NCBI RefSeq assembly: GCF_014472395.1
Contig: NZ_JACSZW010000012.1
Location: 1-64,000 of the forward strand
Origin: Pedobacter sp. N36a
GTDB taxonomy: Bacteria > Bacteroidota > Bacteroidia > Sphingobacteriales > Sphingobacteriaceae
Length of the DNA: 64,000 bases
Direction: 5' to 3'
Part shown: one piece after another, positions 7,705-15,005 of the stretch
Layout: every line of letters begins with the position of its first letter
How positions within the stretch are numbered: the first letter of the stretch is position 1
Position numbers and translations under genes: made by a program
Notes under the pieces: model-generated
What the model saw: the letters and a program-made list of their open reading frames with translations, nothing else
What the model was told of the DNA's origin: nothing
Databases searched by the model: none

Positions 7705-8601
7705 TTAGTTCAAACTCCGGTATTCATTCGGTGTTGTACCTGTTTTTTGCTTGAACAGGCGTGTGAAATGTTGCTGGTATTTAAAGCCCAACTGGAACGA
7801 TATATCGTTGATGGATTTGCTGGCATCAAACATTCTTAACTTAGCTTCTTCAATCAGCCTCGATTGAATATAATCCATTGCTGTATTCCCGGTTTCCTTT
7901 TTGATAAGGTCACCGAAATAATTAGGCGAAAGGTACAGTTGCTCCGCACACCACGTTACGCTTGGCAAGCCTAAATCTTGTCCCTTATTGGATTGGAAAT
8001 AATCATTAATCAGGTTTTCAAACCTTACTAAAATATCTTTATTGACATTGCTCCTTGTAATGAACTGGCGGTCGTAGAACCGCATACAGTAATTCAATAG
8101 TACTTCGATATTGGAAACAATCAGCCTCTTACTGTGCTTGTCAATATTCTGGTCAGTTTCGGCAGCAATCTTTTCCAGACAATCAAAAATTGTCTTTCTT
8201 TCCTTTTTGGATAAGTGCAACGCTTCGTTTACTTCATACGAGAAGAAAGTGTAGTCTTTAATACTCCTCGCTAATGAAGTACCTGCAATCAAATCAGGAT
8301 GGAAAAGCAATCCGTAGCCGGATGGCTTAATGGCAACTCCCTTGCTATCTATACCGTAAATTTGACCCGGAGATACAAATACCAAAGTGCCATCCTCATA
8401 GTCATAAGGCTGGCAACCATATATCATATCACCGCACTTGATGTTCTTTAAAAAAACGGCGTACAAACTCATATACCTCCTAAATTGTTGTATTGTAGGT
8501 ATCTCGTTAAAGTTAATTACGCTCACTAACGGGTGGAGGGTATCTATACCTGCAAGTTGGTTGTATAGTCCTATCGTATCAATTCTATCTACCTGTTCCA
8601 T
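7705..8601 (-). CDS. AraC-family transcriptional regulator
   Basis: The protein has 298 residues, exactly the length of its paralogue at 4717-5613. They share long stretches such as SVINF/Y, FYDRQFITR, LSPNYFGDLIKKETG and the ending PNEYRSLN. The C-terminal AraC double HTH is at about 195-298, and the N-terminal half is a sensory domain I cannot name. The decayed copy at 126-244 is closer to this gene than to the other araC. Operator copy 3 lies 67-102 bp upstream of the start and is consistent with autoregulation. Confidence 0.9.
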   Translation of the reverse strand: MEQVDRIDTIGLYNQLAGIDTLHPLVSVINFNEIPTIQQFRRYMSLYAVFLKNIKCGDMIYGCQPYDYEDGTLVFVSPGQIYGIDSKGVAIKPSGYGLLFHPDLIAGTSLARSIKDYTFFSYEVNEALHLSKKERKTIFDCLEKIAAETDQNIDKHSKRLIVSNIEVLLNYCMRFYDRQFITRSNVNKDILVRFENLINDYFQSNKGQDLGLPSVTWCAEQLYLSPNYFGDLIKKETGNTAMDYIQSRLIEEAKLRMFDASKSINDISFQLGFKYQQHFTRLFKQKTGTTPNEYRSLN

Positions 8602-8667
8602 ATTGCTATGTTTTCCAGTACAAATTTAGCGAACCTAAACCTATGTTCGACACATTGTATATAAAAT

Positions 8668-8703
8668 CAGTAAAAGTGGTAAATCAATCAGTATTCTGTA
8701 TAA
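8668..8703. promoter_or_regulatory. Candidate AraC-type operator, copy 3
   Basis: The minus-strand half-sites TTATACAGAATACTG (8703-8689) and TTACCACTTTTACTG (8682-8668) start 21 bp apart. The site is nearly identical to copy 1 at 281-316, and homology to copy 1 extends a further 30 bp or so on the araC side. Confidence 0.65.
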
Positions 8704-9056
8704 GCATAAAAAACAGCTATTTACGAAATTTGTAGTGTACATTATTTGGGGAGATAGTATGAGGAAAGAATATGACAAATTCTGAATTTACGAATCGGAG
8801 AAACTCATTCGCATTTTTCATCCTGATTGGCTCAGGTACTTCGAATGTGTCTGCCCTCGCGTTAGCCCATCATGGATGGCATTGGAGCCCAGCGCTCTCA
8901 GACTGCTTTTAACCTGTGTATGGAATTTGCCGGAGCAGGGGCACTTAACTAATCGTAAAGAGGGAGTTTACTTACCCTTTATTTGTCATTTATTTATAGT
9001 CATAAAGGTTTTATATCAATGGATTAATGCCGAAAAGGCAAGGAGATTGTTTGATA
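8704..9056. other. Non-coding or decayed stretch
   Basis: Beyond the operator I see no intact gene. A short plus-strand reading from ATG 8772 (MTNSEFTNRRNSF, then AFFILIGSGTS) is hydrophobic in part and ends after 46 codons. It could be the start of a lost membrane protein but matches nothing I can name. Confidence 0.4.
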
Positions 9057-9410
9057 TTACCCTGATCTTTTTGCATGACGAAGTCTTTTATGTAGCAAAA
9101 GTTCAGTAGATGCTAAATCAGTGTAGGTAATCGGTTTTTTCTGTCCGCCTTTTATCCACTCTACCAGTTCTGACTTTTGAAAATATAAACGTTTTCCGGG
9201 TTTGTGGACTAGTATTTCCTTACGGCAGACTTTGCTGTAAAGGGTCGATATGGAGAGTTCAAGAAAAATTGCGGCTTCTTTGATCGTAAGCATTTCTTCC
9301 TGGACTTCTTTAGTTAGTGTCTTTTCAAGTAGGATCTTTTCCAGAGCCTCTACTTTTTCTAATATCCTGCACACCATTTCAGGGAGCTGTTCAAAGGTTG
9401 GTAGATTCAT
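9057..9410 (-). CDS. Excisionase-like helix-turn-helix protein
   Basis: The protein has 117 residues. An N-terminal helix with coiled-coil character (LPEMVCRILEKVEALEKILL) at about 8-27 is followed by a MerR/excisionase-type HTH_17 domain at about 40-88, reading LTIKEAAIFLELSISTLYSK and KRLYFQKSELVEWI. Such proteins are common on Bacteroidota integrative elements and act as directionality factors or small regulators. A close paralogue is at 18971-19195. No integrase lies next to it, so its partner is unknown. Confidence 0.75.
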   Translation of the reverse strand: MNLPTFEQLPEMVCRILEKVEALEKILLEKTLTKEVQEEMLTIKEAAIFLELSISTLYSKVCRKEILVHKPGKRLYFQKSELVEWIKGGQKKPITYTDLASTELLLHKRLRHAKRSG

Positions 9411-9610
9411 TAGGCTTTCTTTAGATTGATTTGTAAGGATGGCAAGGTGATTTCACTGGATAAACCATAGCAAACTGATCCCTTTCCGCCAATGTAAAAC
9501 TGACCCCCAGTGCAGTTGATTTGCAAGTTGTTATATAGGTTTTTGAAAATGGCGCATGGGGGACAATCAAAGTGTTTTATCCATATTGTTTCTATTACAA
9601 TAATTGTCAA
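9410..9610 (-). CDS. Possible 66-residue leader protein, unknown
   Basis: An open frame on the minus strand ends with its TAA overlapping the ATG of the HTH gene (TAATG), a layout that can couple translation. The reading contains DCPPC and further Cys residues but matches no family I know. The paralogous locus near 19.2 kb has no equivalent, so this may be chance. Confidence 0.2.
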   Translation of the reverse strand: MTIIVIETIWIKHFDCPPCAIFKNLYNNLQINCTGGQFYIGGKGSVCYGLSSEITLPSLQINLKKA

Positions 9611-9626
9611 TTTAAAATACGGGAAG

Positions 9627-9638
9627 TCCCATATGGGA
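9627..9638. promoter_or_regulatory. 12-bp palindrome TCCCATATGGGA, copy 1
   Basis: This perfect palindrome lies upstream of the excisionase-like gene and is embedded in GGAAGTCCCATATGGGATAA. The same 12 bases, followed by TAA, occur at 19323-19334 upstream of the paralogous HTH gene. It is a candidate operator or recombination-related site. Confidence 0.45.
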
Positions 9639-9786
9639 TAAATAGATTAAATTTTTGCCAGGGCATACAGCTTACTTATTGATAAGAAGCTTATGGATAG
9701 ACATGGGGTATTAATTGAATTACTAAAAGGTATTGTCTTATGAGTTTCCAGAGATTAGATTTTGGACCTAAAGTCTATGTTTTGGA

Positions 9787-11340
9787 TTATGGAAGCACTG
9801 CTACCGGTTTTCCAGCTAATCCTTCTTTTACTAAGTAAGCCATAAATTGTGAAAGGGTGCTAATATCTTGTTCAGCACTTGCTTGTTCTAACGCTTTCAT
9901 GTATTCTGATCTTTTTTCAACTGGAATTACCGTCCATGGATAGCCACCGGAAGCAAGCATGACATTCATTAAAAACCTTCCCATACGTCCATTACCATCC
10001 ATGTAAGGATGAATAAATACAAATACAAAATGGCCTAATATCGCTCTAACTGAAGCTTCTGGCTCATTTTCAAGCAATTCAAATAATATAGGCATTGCAT
10101 CTCTCATTGCATCCACACTCAAAGGAACATGCTTAGATCCACCAATGTAAACCTGATTGTTACGATAACCTGCAAGGTCTGATGCCTTTAAAATACCAGC
10201 ACTTACACTGGGGTCAAAAAGTTCACGATACCATTTTTGGTGATCTTTATCGGTTTGGACTCCTGGATTTGCATTATTTAGAATTTTGATTATGGTTTCT
10301 TTGACAACCTGGAATGACTGATAATATCCTCTGGCAGCCATTGCATCTTTTTGCTGTTTATCCTCCACATTCTCTTTATTATCCCATTTTCCGCTGCTTA
10401 CCCGTTCAATTAATTGTGGAGTTACTTTATATCTCTCAATGGATAAAGAATGGTAAGCATCGGTTACATATACTTCGTCTACATTTTTTAAGTAGGCTTC
10501 ATGATCTTTTGGAAGACCGGGAGCTGGGGGAAAATCGTTTATAATATTTTCCCTCATTTGGAGCCACATCAGTTTAATTCTATTGACAAATGGACTATTT
10601 TCTCGGGGTGATAGATTAATCTCCAGTTTTGTTTGAAATGGATCATTTTCACGAATATCATATCCCGCCTGTTTCATTGTATCCATAATCTGATCTGCTA
10701 TTCTGTCTCTTTGAATATTTCTAAAAGCACCAGCTAGCCTCCCTCCAATTGTGGTATGTCCTTGTTCTAACAATATAGGTAGTACCTCTGAAGCATCTCT
10801 TATTAGAGACAATACAGTTCTGGCATCAATTCCAGTTTTATTATAGATACTGGCACTGCTATAAATTAGTGAAGCTTGTAAGTTATACATTCTTAAACCT
10901 CGTATGGTTACCATTTGATCTGCTGCGGGAAGATCCGCTTTCAGGTTAAATAAAGATGTATTATGTGGTAAAGGTGTTGGTTTGTTATTTCCTTTGGGCG
11001 ATTTAATAAATAATTGTTGTGGTACTGACCAGTTTCCTGCGTGCATATACAGAGATTGATCAGCTGATAAACACCAGTTAGAGCCATATTTATGTTCAAG
11101 GAATTTAACACAGAATTCCCAATAAGAACTATACCATGATGTAGTGTCTCCATCACGCTCATTTGGGTTTGCTGCGATATACCAACCTTTAATTACTTCT
11201 TTGAGGAAGCCATTCTTAACAAGAAGTTCCCGATGTATTCTGTTCGGGATTTCATCTGTATATATTGCTACGGTGCTCTTTTCCTGTAGTTTATTTAATG
11301 ATTTTAATGCTTCAACAAATTTTTCCCTTGGTGTTGCCAT
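9787..11340 (-). CDS. Fic-family protein (probable AMP-transferase)
   Basis: The protein has 517 residues. The Fic core motif HPYMDGNGRMGR is at 444-455, with His444 as the expected catalytic base and the Asn-Gly-Arg segment as the ATP-phosphate anchor. An upstream helix SLSIER (298-303) resembles the class II inhibitory motif S/T-x-x-x-E-G/N, with Glu302 as the residue expected to block ATP binding, although Arg replaces the usual Gly/Asn after it. The N-terminal 250 residues resemble AbiEi/transcriptional-regulator-like leaders seen on some Fic proteins. The target of modification is unknown. Five 24-bp repeats lie directly upstream, from 25 bp before the ATG. Confidence 0.85.
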   Translation of the reverse strand: MATPREKFVEALKSLNKLQEKSTVAIYTDEIPNRIHRELLVKNGFLKEVIKGWYIAANPNERDGDTTSWYSSYWEFCVKFLEHKYGSNWCLSADQSLYMHAGNWSVPQQLFIKSPKGNNKPTPLPHNTSLFNLKADLPAADQMVTIRGLRMYNLQASLIYSSASIYNKTGIDARTVLSLIRDASEVLPILLEQGHTTIGGRLAGAFRNIQRDRIADQIMDTMKQAGYDIRENDPFQTKLEINLSPRENSPFVNRIKLMWLQMRENIINDFPPAPGLPKDHEAYLKNVDEVYVTDAYHSLSIERYKVTPQLIERVSSGKWDNKENVEDKQQKDAMAARGYYQSFQVVKETIIKILNNANPGVQTDKDHQKWYRELFDPSVSAGILKASDLAGYRNNQVYIGGSKHVPLSVDAMRDAMPILFELLENEPEASVRAILGHFVFVFIHPYMDGNGRMGRFLMNVMLASGGYPWTVIPVEKRSEYMKALEQASAEQDISTLSQFMAYLVKEGLAGKPVAVLP

Positions 11341-11364
11341 TACTTATTTATTTTTTGTTTCTAT

Positions 11365-11484
11365 GCGAAAACTAGTAAATATTGTTGTGCTAAAATTAGT
11401 AAATATTGTTGGGATAAAACTAGTAAATACTGTTGTGGTAAAACTAGTAAAAATTGTTGTGTTTAAACTAGTATTTGATGTAAA
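11365..11484. repeat. Five tandem 24-bp repeats in the fic upstream region
   Basis: Units start at 11365, 11389, 11413, 11437 and 11461. The consensus is GNTAAAACTAGTAAATATTG followed by TTGT. Units 1-4 differ from it at only a few positions and unit 5 is diverged at its end. Each holds an ACTAGT palindrome, except unit 2 which has ATTAGT. They lie 25-144 bp upstream of the fic start on its strand, so they are probably iterated operators covering the promoter. They do not look like a coding repeat, even though 24 is divisible by three. Confidence 0.85.
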
Positions 11485-11534
11485 TGGGCGTTATGTTCGG
11501 CATCACTTGCTTTTGATAAATGGCCTGTTATAGT

Positions 11535-12470
11535 TTATTTCCTATTTTTCAGTTCAAACAACTGATCAAATAATTCAGATTTTGTAATACTAAGCTGATC
11601 AAAGTAAGAAATACTATGATCTCTATTACGTTCGATGTTAACCAGTCCAAACCAGTCGGCAAAGCATTCAAAGAAGCGTACTTCATAGGCATGATGATAT
11701 TCCTGTATTACTTTGCCTTCTTTATCTTGTTGCTGCGCATCCCACAATTCCTTTTCAAAGGCCCTGATCAGTTTTAGGCTGTAGAATTCACTTTTTTGTG
11801 GTTTGCCTCCATATTTTGCTAGCAAAACTAGTGAATAGGCCCAGCCAAACTGACCGCATTTTCCTTCATCCTGAAGATGATAGAAATTGCCCCAATGAAA
11901 GCGACAGGTCAGATAGTTAAAGATTTGAATAAAACGAATATCCTGCGGACCTTCAAGCAGCTTCTCCCCATTTTTTGTCAAGGACAAGGCATTATTCCGT
12001 TTTTTTACGAGACCCTGGTCTAGTAAATATTGTTTTAGTGGCCATAGGTAAGGAATCTCTTCCTCCCGGATCCGTTTCACAAATTTCATATATGGCCAAT
12101 GGATCAGGTTCTGGCTGCAAAGTAGTTCACATATGCGAACAGGGAGATTGCCGTTTACGGTTAGTTTAAGCTGGCCAGCTTGTTTAATTTCATGCAGTAG
12201 TAATTCACTAAGCTTAAAAAAAGGTGCTTTGTTCACATGCGCATCTATATCTTTTCGAAACTGGAGTATCGCTTCTGGTGTAAACGGGGCATATAGTAGT
12301 TGGTTCATCTGCTCTGGGCTTAAACCATCAAAGTCGTCAAGGGGATTACTGTTGATCTTTCGCTGATATTCCCCAACTAGCTTGTTTAATTCCTCGATGC
12401 TGAGTTCACCACTCTTTGCATCAGGATAAGCGGCAAAGAATGAACTCATAAAGTTGGCTGCTGTACCCAT
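11535..12470 (-). CDS. Hypothetical protein, 311 residues
   Basis: I do not recognise this family. The N-terminal third is helical and acidic (LSPEQMNQLLYAPFTPEAIL). A middle segment around 120-170 (RIREEEIPYLWPLKQYLLDQ, then GLVKKRNNALSLTKNGEKLL) looks like a winged-helix unit with a wing and a recognition-type helix. The C-terminal half is rich in Trp, His and Phe (FHWGNFYHLQDEGKCGQFGW). There is no signal peptide and no membrane segment. It lies upstream of fic in the same direction, but the 194-bp gap with the 24-bp repeats gives fic its own control region. A 15-base match to the repeat core lies inside this gene at 12020-12034. Confidence 0.7.
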   Translation of the reverse strand: MGTAANFMSSFFAAYPDAKSGELSIEELNKLVGEYQRKINSNPLDDFDGLSPEQMNQLLYAPFTPEAILQFRKDIDAHVNKAPFFKLSELLLHEIKQAGQLKLTVNGNLPVRICELLCSQNLIHWPYMKFVKRIREEEIPYLWPLKQYLLDQGLVKKRNNALSLTKNGEKLLEGPQDIRFIQIFNYLTCRFHWGNFYHLQDEGKCGQFGWAYSLVLLAKYGGKPQKSEFYSLKLIRAFEKELWDAQQQDKEGKVIQEYHHAYEVRFFECFADWFGLVNIERNRDHSISYFDQLSITKSELFDQLFELKNRK

Positions 12471-12539
12471 TTAATGTTTTTTACTGTAAATGTAAATAAT
12501 CATAAGGGTGTTTACCTGTAACTCCCTAAAATTTCATTG

Positions 12540-12692
12540 ATGAAGTGTAGGAAACTGACTGCCATTCAGTTTGCTGAACGTTCTGCTATTGAAAGGGTAA
12601 CACTTCGTAAGATAGACCGGGGTGATCCTGGTGTATCTATGGGTGCATATTTGAATATGCTTAAAGCGCGCTGGAACTCAATATCCGAATAA
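12540..12692 (+). pseudogene. hipB-like XRE antitoxin remnant
   Basis: The reading contains KLTAIQFAERSAIERVTLRK, IDRGDPGVSMGAYLNMLKA and a stop at 12690-12692. This is the typical helix-turn-helix of HipB-like antitoxins (LTAEQLAERAGISRPTLRKIERGDPGVSMGAYL in relatives). The N-terminus is missing, and the C-terminus changes to unrelated sequence after MLKA. It is followed at once by a hipA remnant. Confidence 0.7.
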
Positions 12693-12693
12693 G

Positions 12694-12890
12694 AAGGATA
12701 ATTTTGGTGCCTTTATGGATTCAATGCCTGATGCATGGGGTAGAAAGCTAATGTAACACTTGCTTTTGAAATCAACTTACGATTTCCTACTTACTTATGG
12801 TGGCCGATTGATATAGTGCTAATATTTGTTTTGAGGAGAAATATAAATGTTGGAAAACGAAGTGTAAGTTATGATGAGATTTTAAAATAT
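12694..12890 (+). pseudogene. hipA-like toxin remnant
   Basis: The reading KDNFGAFMDSMPDAWGRKLM before a stop matches the HipA N-terminal motif FGxFADSLPDGWGRLLL. Further pieces, STYDFLLTYGGRL and KRSVSYDEILKY, follow in scattered frames and fit the next HipA segments. HipA is a serine/threonine kinase toxin. Here only short fragments remain, with no kinase core, so this is a dead toxin-antitoxin pair. Confidence 0.65.
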
Positions 12891-12955
12891 TGACCGGCTT
12901 GATATTTATACGTATCATCGTACTATAGATCTATCTTGATGGTTACTAAAATGAA

Positions 12956-13687
12956 TTAGTCTGCCCACTTTTGATAAAACTCATTATATTGTTCCTTATA
13001 GTTTTCGCCCACACTAAGAAATTTATTCCCTACCTTAACAGATTTCTTGGTTAAATTGGTAAGCTGTAATAGAGAAACGATATAGGAACGATGGATTCTT
13101 AAGAAATTGCTTTGAGGCAGTAGGCGTTCCATCTTTTTTAAACTCATTAGCGATAAAATAGGTTGTGCTCTATCCTGAAGATGGATTTTGATATAGTCTT
13201 TAAATCCTTCTACATATACAATTTCATGGAGATTTATCTTATCCATTGTCGCATCTACCTTCACAAAAATATATGCTGCATTTTCATGTGCTTCAATTCC
13301 ATTTTGTTGATAATGCTCGATGTACTTTCTTGCCTTGCTCGCTGCATTAAAGAATTCTTCAAAAACAAAAGGCTTGAGTAGATAATCAATTGCATCTACC
13401 TTATAGCCATCTAATGCAAACTCACTATAAGCGGTTGTAAAAATTAAGCGGTGTTGAGTTTGATTTTGGCGAGAGGATAAGATTTTAGCTAATTCTAAAC
13501 CCGAAAGATCAGGCATTTGTATATCAAGAAAAACCAACGCTACTGTATGGTCATCAAGATAGCGTAAAGCATCAATTGCATTATCAAAATGAGCATCCAA
13601 AATTAAAAAAGGAGTTTGCTTAATAAAGTTGCAGACCATTTCTAAAGCCAATGGTTCATCATCTATAGCAATACATTTTAGTTTCAT
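12956..13687 (-). CDS. LytTR-type response regulator
   Basis: The protein has 243 residues. A receiver domain at about 3-120 has the acidic pair Asp9/Asp10, phospho-acceptor Asp55 (FLDIQMPD) and Lys105 (LLKPF). A LytTR DNA-binding domain lies at about 140-238 (INLHEIVYVEGFKDYIKIHL, then NFLRIHRSYIV). It would bind DNA as a beta-sheet-type regulator when phosphorylated by the kinase encoded just upstream, whose end it overlaps by 4 bp (ATGA). The divergent outer-membrane gene at 15006 is the nearest candidate target. Confidence 0.92.
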   Translation of the reverse strand: MKLKCIAIDDEPLALEMVCNFIKQTPFLILDAHFDNAIDALRYLDDHTVALVFLDIQMPDLSGLELAKILSSRQNQTQHRLIFTTAYSEFALDGYKVDAIDYLLKPFVFEEFFNAASKARKYIEHYQQNGIEAHENAAYIFVKVDATMDKINLHEIVYVEGFKDYIKIHLQDRAQPILSLMSLKKMERLLPQSNFLRIHRSYIVSLLQLTNLTKKSVKVGNKFLSVGENYKEQYNEFYQKWAD

Positions 13688-14757
13688 AGCAATTCTATTT
13701 TAAAATCTACCCAATACTCGTCTTTAGGGCTGTTGTGGTTAATTTGCAAGCTATATTTATCAGGATATAAAAGATCTAATCTTCTAAGGGTATTCGTCAT
13801 CCCTATACCGCTATTGGAGTCTTTTTCTAGGTAAGCGTTTTTTTTAATAATGTTATTTTTGGTAACTAGACTTAAGGTTTTACCTTTTAGACCAATTGCT
13901 ATATAAATATAAGCAGGCTGTTTTGAACTAATCCCATGTTTAAAAGAGTTTTCTATAAATGGCAGCAATAGCATAGGTGCAATTAATAGATTACTAGCAT
14001 TCACTTCAATTTCTAGTTCTATTTCAACAGCTAAAGAGACCCTTAATTGAGCTAGCGCAATGTAATCTTTAATAAAATCTATCTCTTTGTTAAGTAACAC
14101 ACTTTTATGCTGCGTGTCATACAGCACATAACGCATAATGTGAGATAACTTGCTCAAGGCCTGTCTCGAGCTTTCAATATCTTTATAGGTTAAGGCATTA
14201 ATGGTATTTAATGAATTGAAAAAGAAATGTGGATTAATCTGTGCCTTCAGATAAGCAAGCTCCATGCTGGTGTTTCTTTCTTCGGTTTCTAACCTTAATT
14301 TTTCTTCACTTAGCCATTTACGTAACAGTAAAATAGTAATGCTAATTCCTAAGACTGAGATCTCCAGAAAAAAAATATAAAAATACATGTATCTACTAGA
14401 GGCCTTGGGTTGATAAACCTGTCCTGGTCTTAAAGCATAATGAATTAATTCTCCCAAATTTAAAGCCGCAGCCACCGCCCAGAGTAGTGAAATAACCATT
14501 AAACAAACTAGCAATAACAACGAATAGTATAGAATGATTTTTTTCTTGAATAAATATTTAGGTGCTAATACTTTAGCATTAAAATAAGTTAAGCCAACTA
14601 AAGAGAAGAAAAAAACCGATTGATTAACCCAATAAGCTACCGGAAGTACCACCCCATAGGAAAGTGGAATAAGTAAAAAAATAAGCAAGGCCAATAAACC
14701 CCATCCAATTAAATAGGTAAGTGTAGCATAACTTTTATAGTTTCCGGCATTTTTCAT
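13684..14757 (-). CDS. LytS-type sensor histidine kinase
   Basis: The protein has 357 residues. Four membrane segments lie at about 12-33, 42-64, 73-95 and 122-146. After a short coiled linker comes the His_kinase core with QINPHFFFNSLNTINA, in which His177 is the phosphorylation site. An ATPase N-box (PFIENSFKHGISS) and the Gly-rich GIGMTNTLRRL complete it. There is no extracellular sensory domain, so sensing is probably by the membrane helices. It forms a two-gene unit with the LytTR regulator (4-bp overlap). Confidence 0.92.
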   Translation of the reverse strand: MKNAGNYKSYATLTYLIGWGLLALLIFLLIPLSYGVVLPVAYWVNQSVFFFSLVGLTYFNAKVLAPKYLFKKKIILYYSLLLLVCLMVISLLWAVAAALNLGELIHYALRPGQVYQPKASSRYMYFYIFFLEISVLGISITILLLRKWLSEEKLRLETEERNTSMELAYLKAQINPHFFFNSLNTINALTYKDIESSRQALSKLSHIMRYVLYDTQHKSVLLNKEIDFIKDYIALAQLRVSLAVEIELEIEVNASNLLIAPMLLLPFIENSFKHGISSKQPAYIYIAIGLKGKTLSLVTKNNIIKKNAYLEKDSNSGIGMTNTLRRLDLLYPDKYSLQINHNSPKDEYWVDFKIELL

Positions 14758-15005
14758 GACCGCAAGTTCAAGACAATAATTTTAAGACCCAAATATTTCG
14801 ACAGAACACTTTTTCTGCGCTATAAATAGGCAGTTACAGGGGGTAAGCACTGGATTTACCGAAATAAGGTATTGATTGGCTAGTTCGTCCTATTGGTCTG
14901 TCAAAAAGAAGGGTTCCGTATATTTCTTTTCTTAAATTAACTACTTAGAGTTTTCTTTGCCCAACTCATCACATCTTTATAAGCTTAAAAACAAACTCCA
15001 TACAA

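Noticed and set aside
8876..9109. A 77-codon plus-strand frame running into the end of the HTH gene
   Set aside because: It overlaps the 3' end of the HTH gene on the other strand and has no recognisable features.
11144..11533. A plus-strand frame with an eight-residue repeat (KLVNIVV-like) opposite fic
   Set aside because: The repeat protein is only a translation of the five 24-bp promoter repeats, and the frame's start lies antisense within fic; no coding features beyond that.
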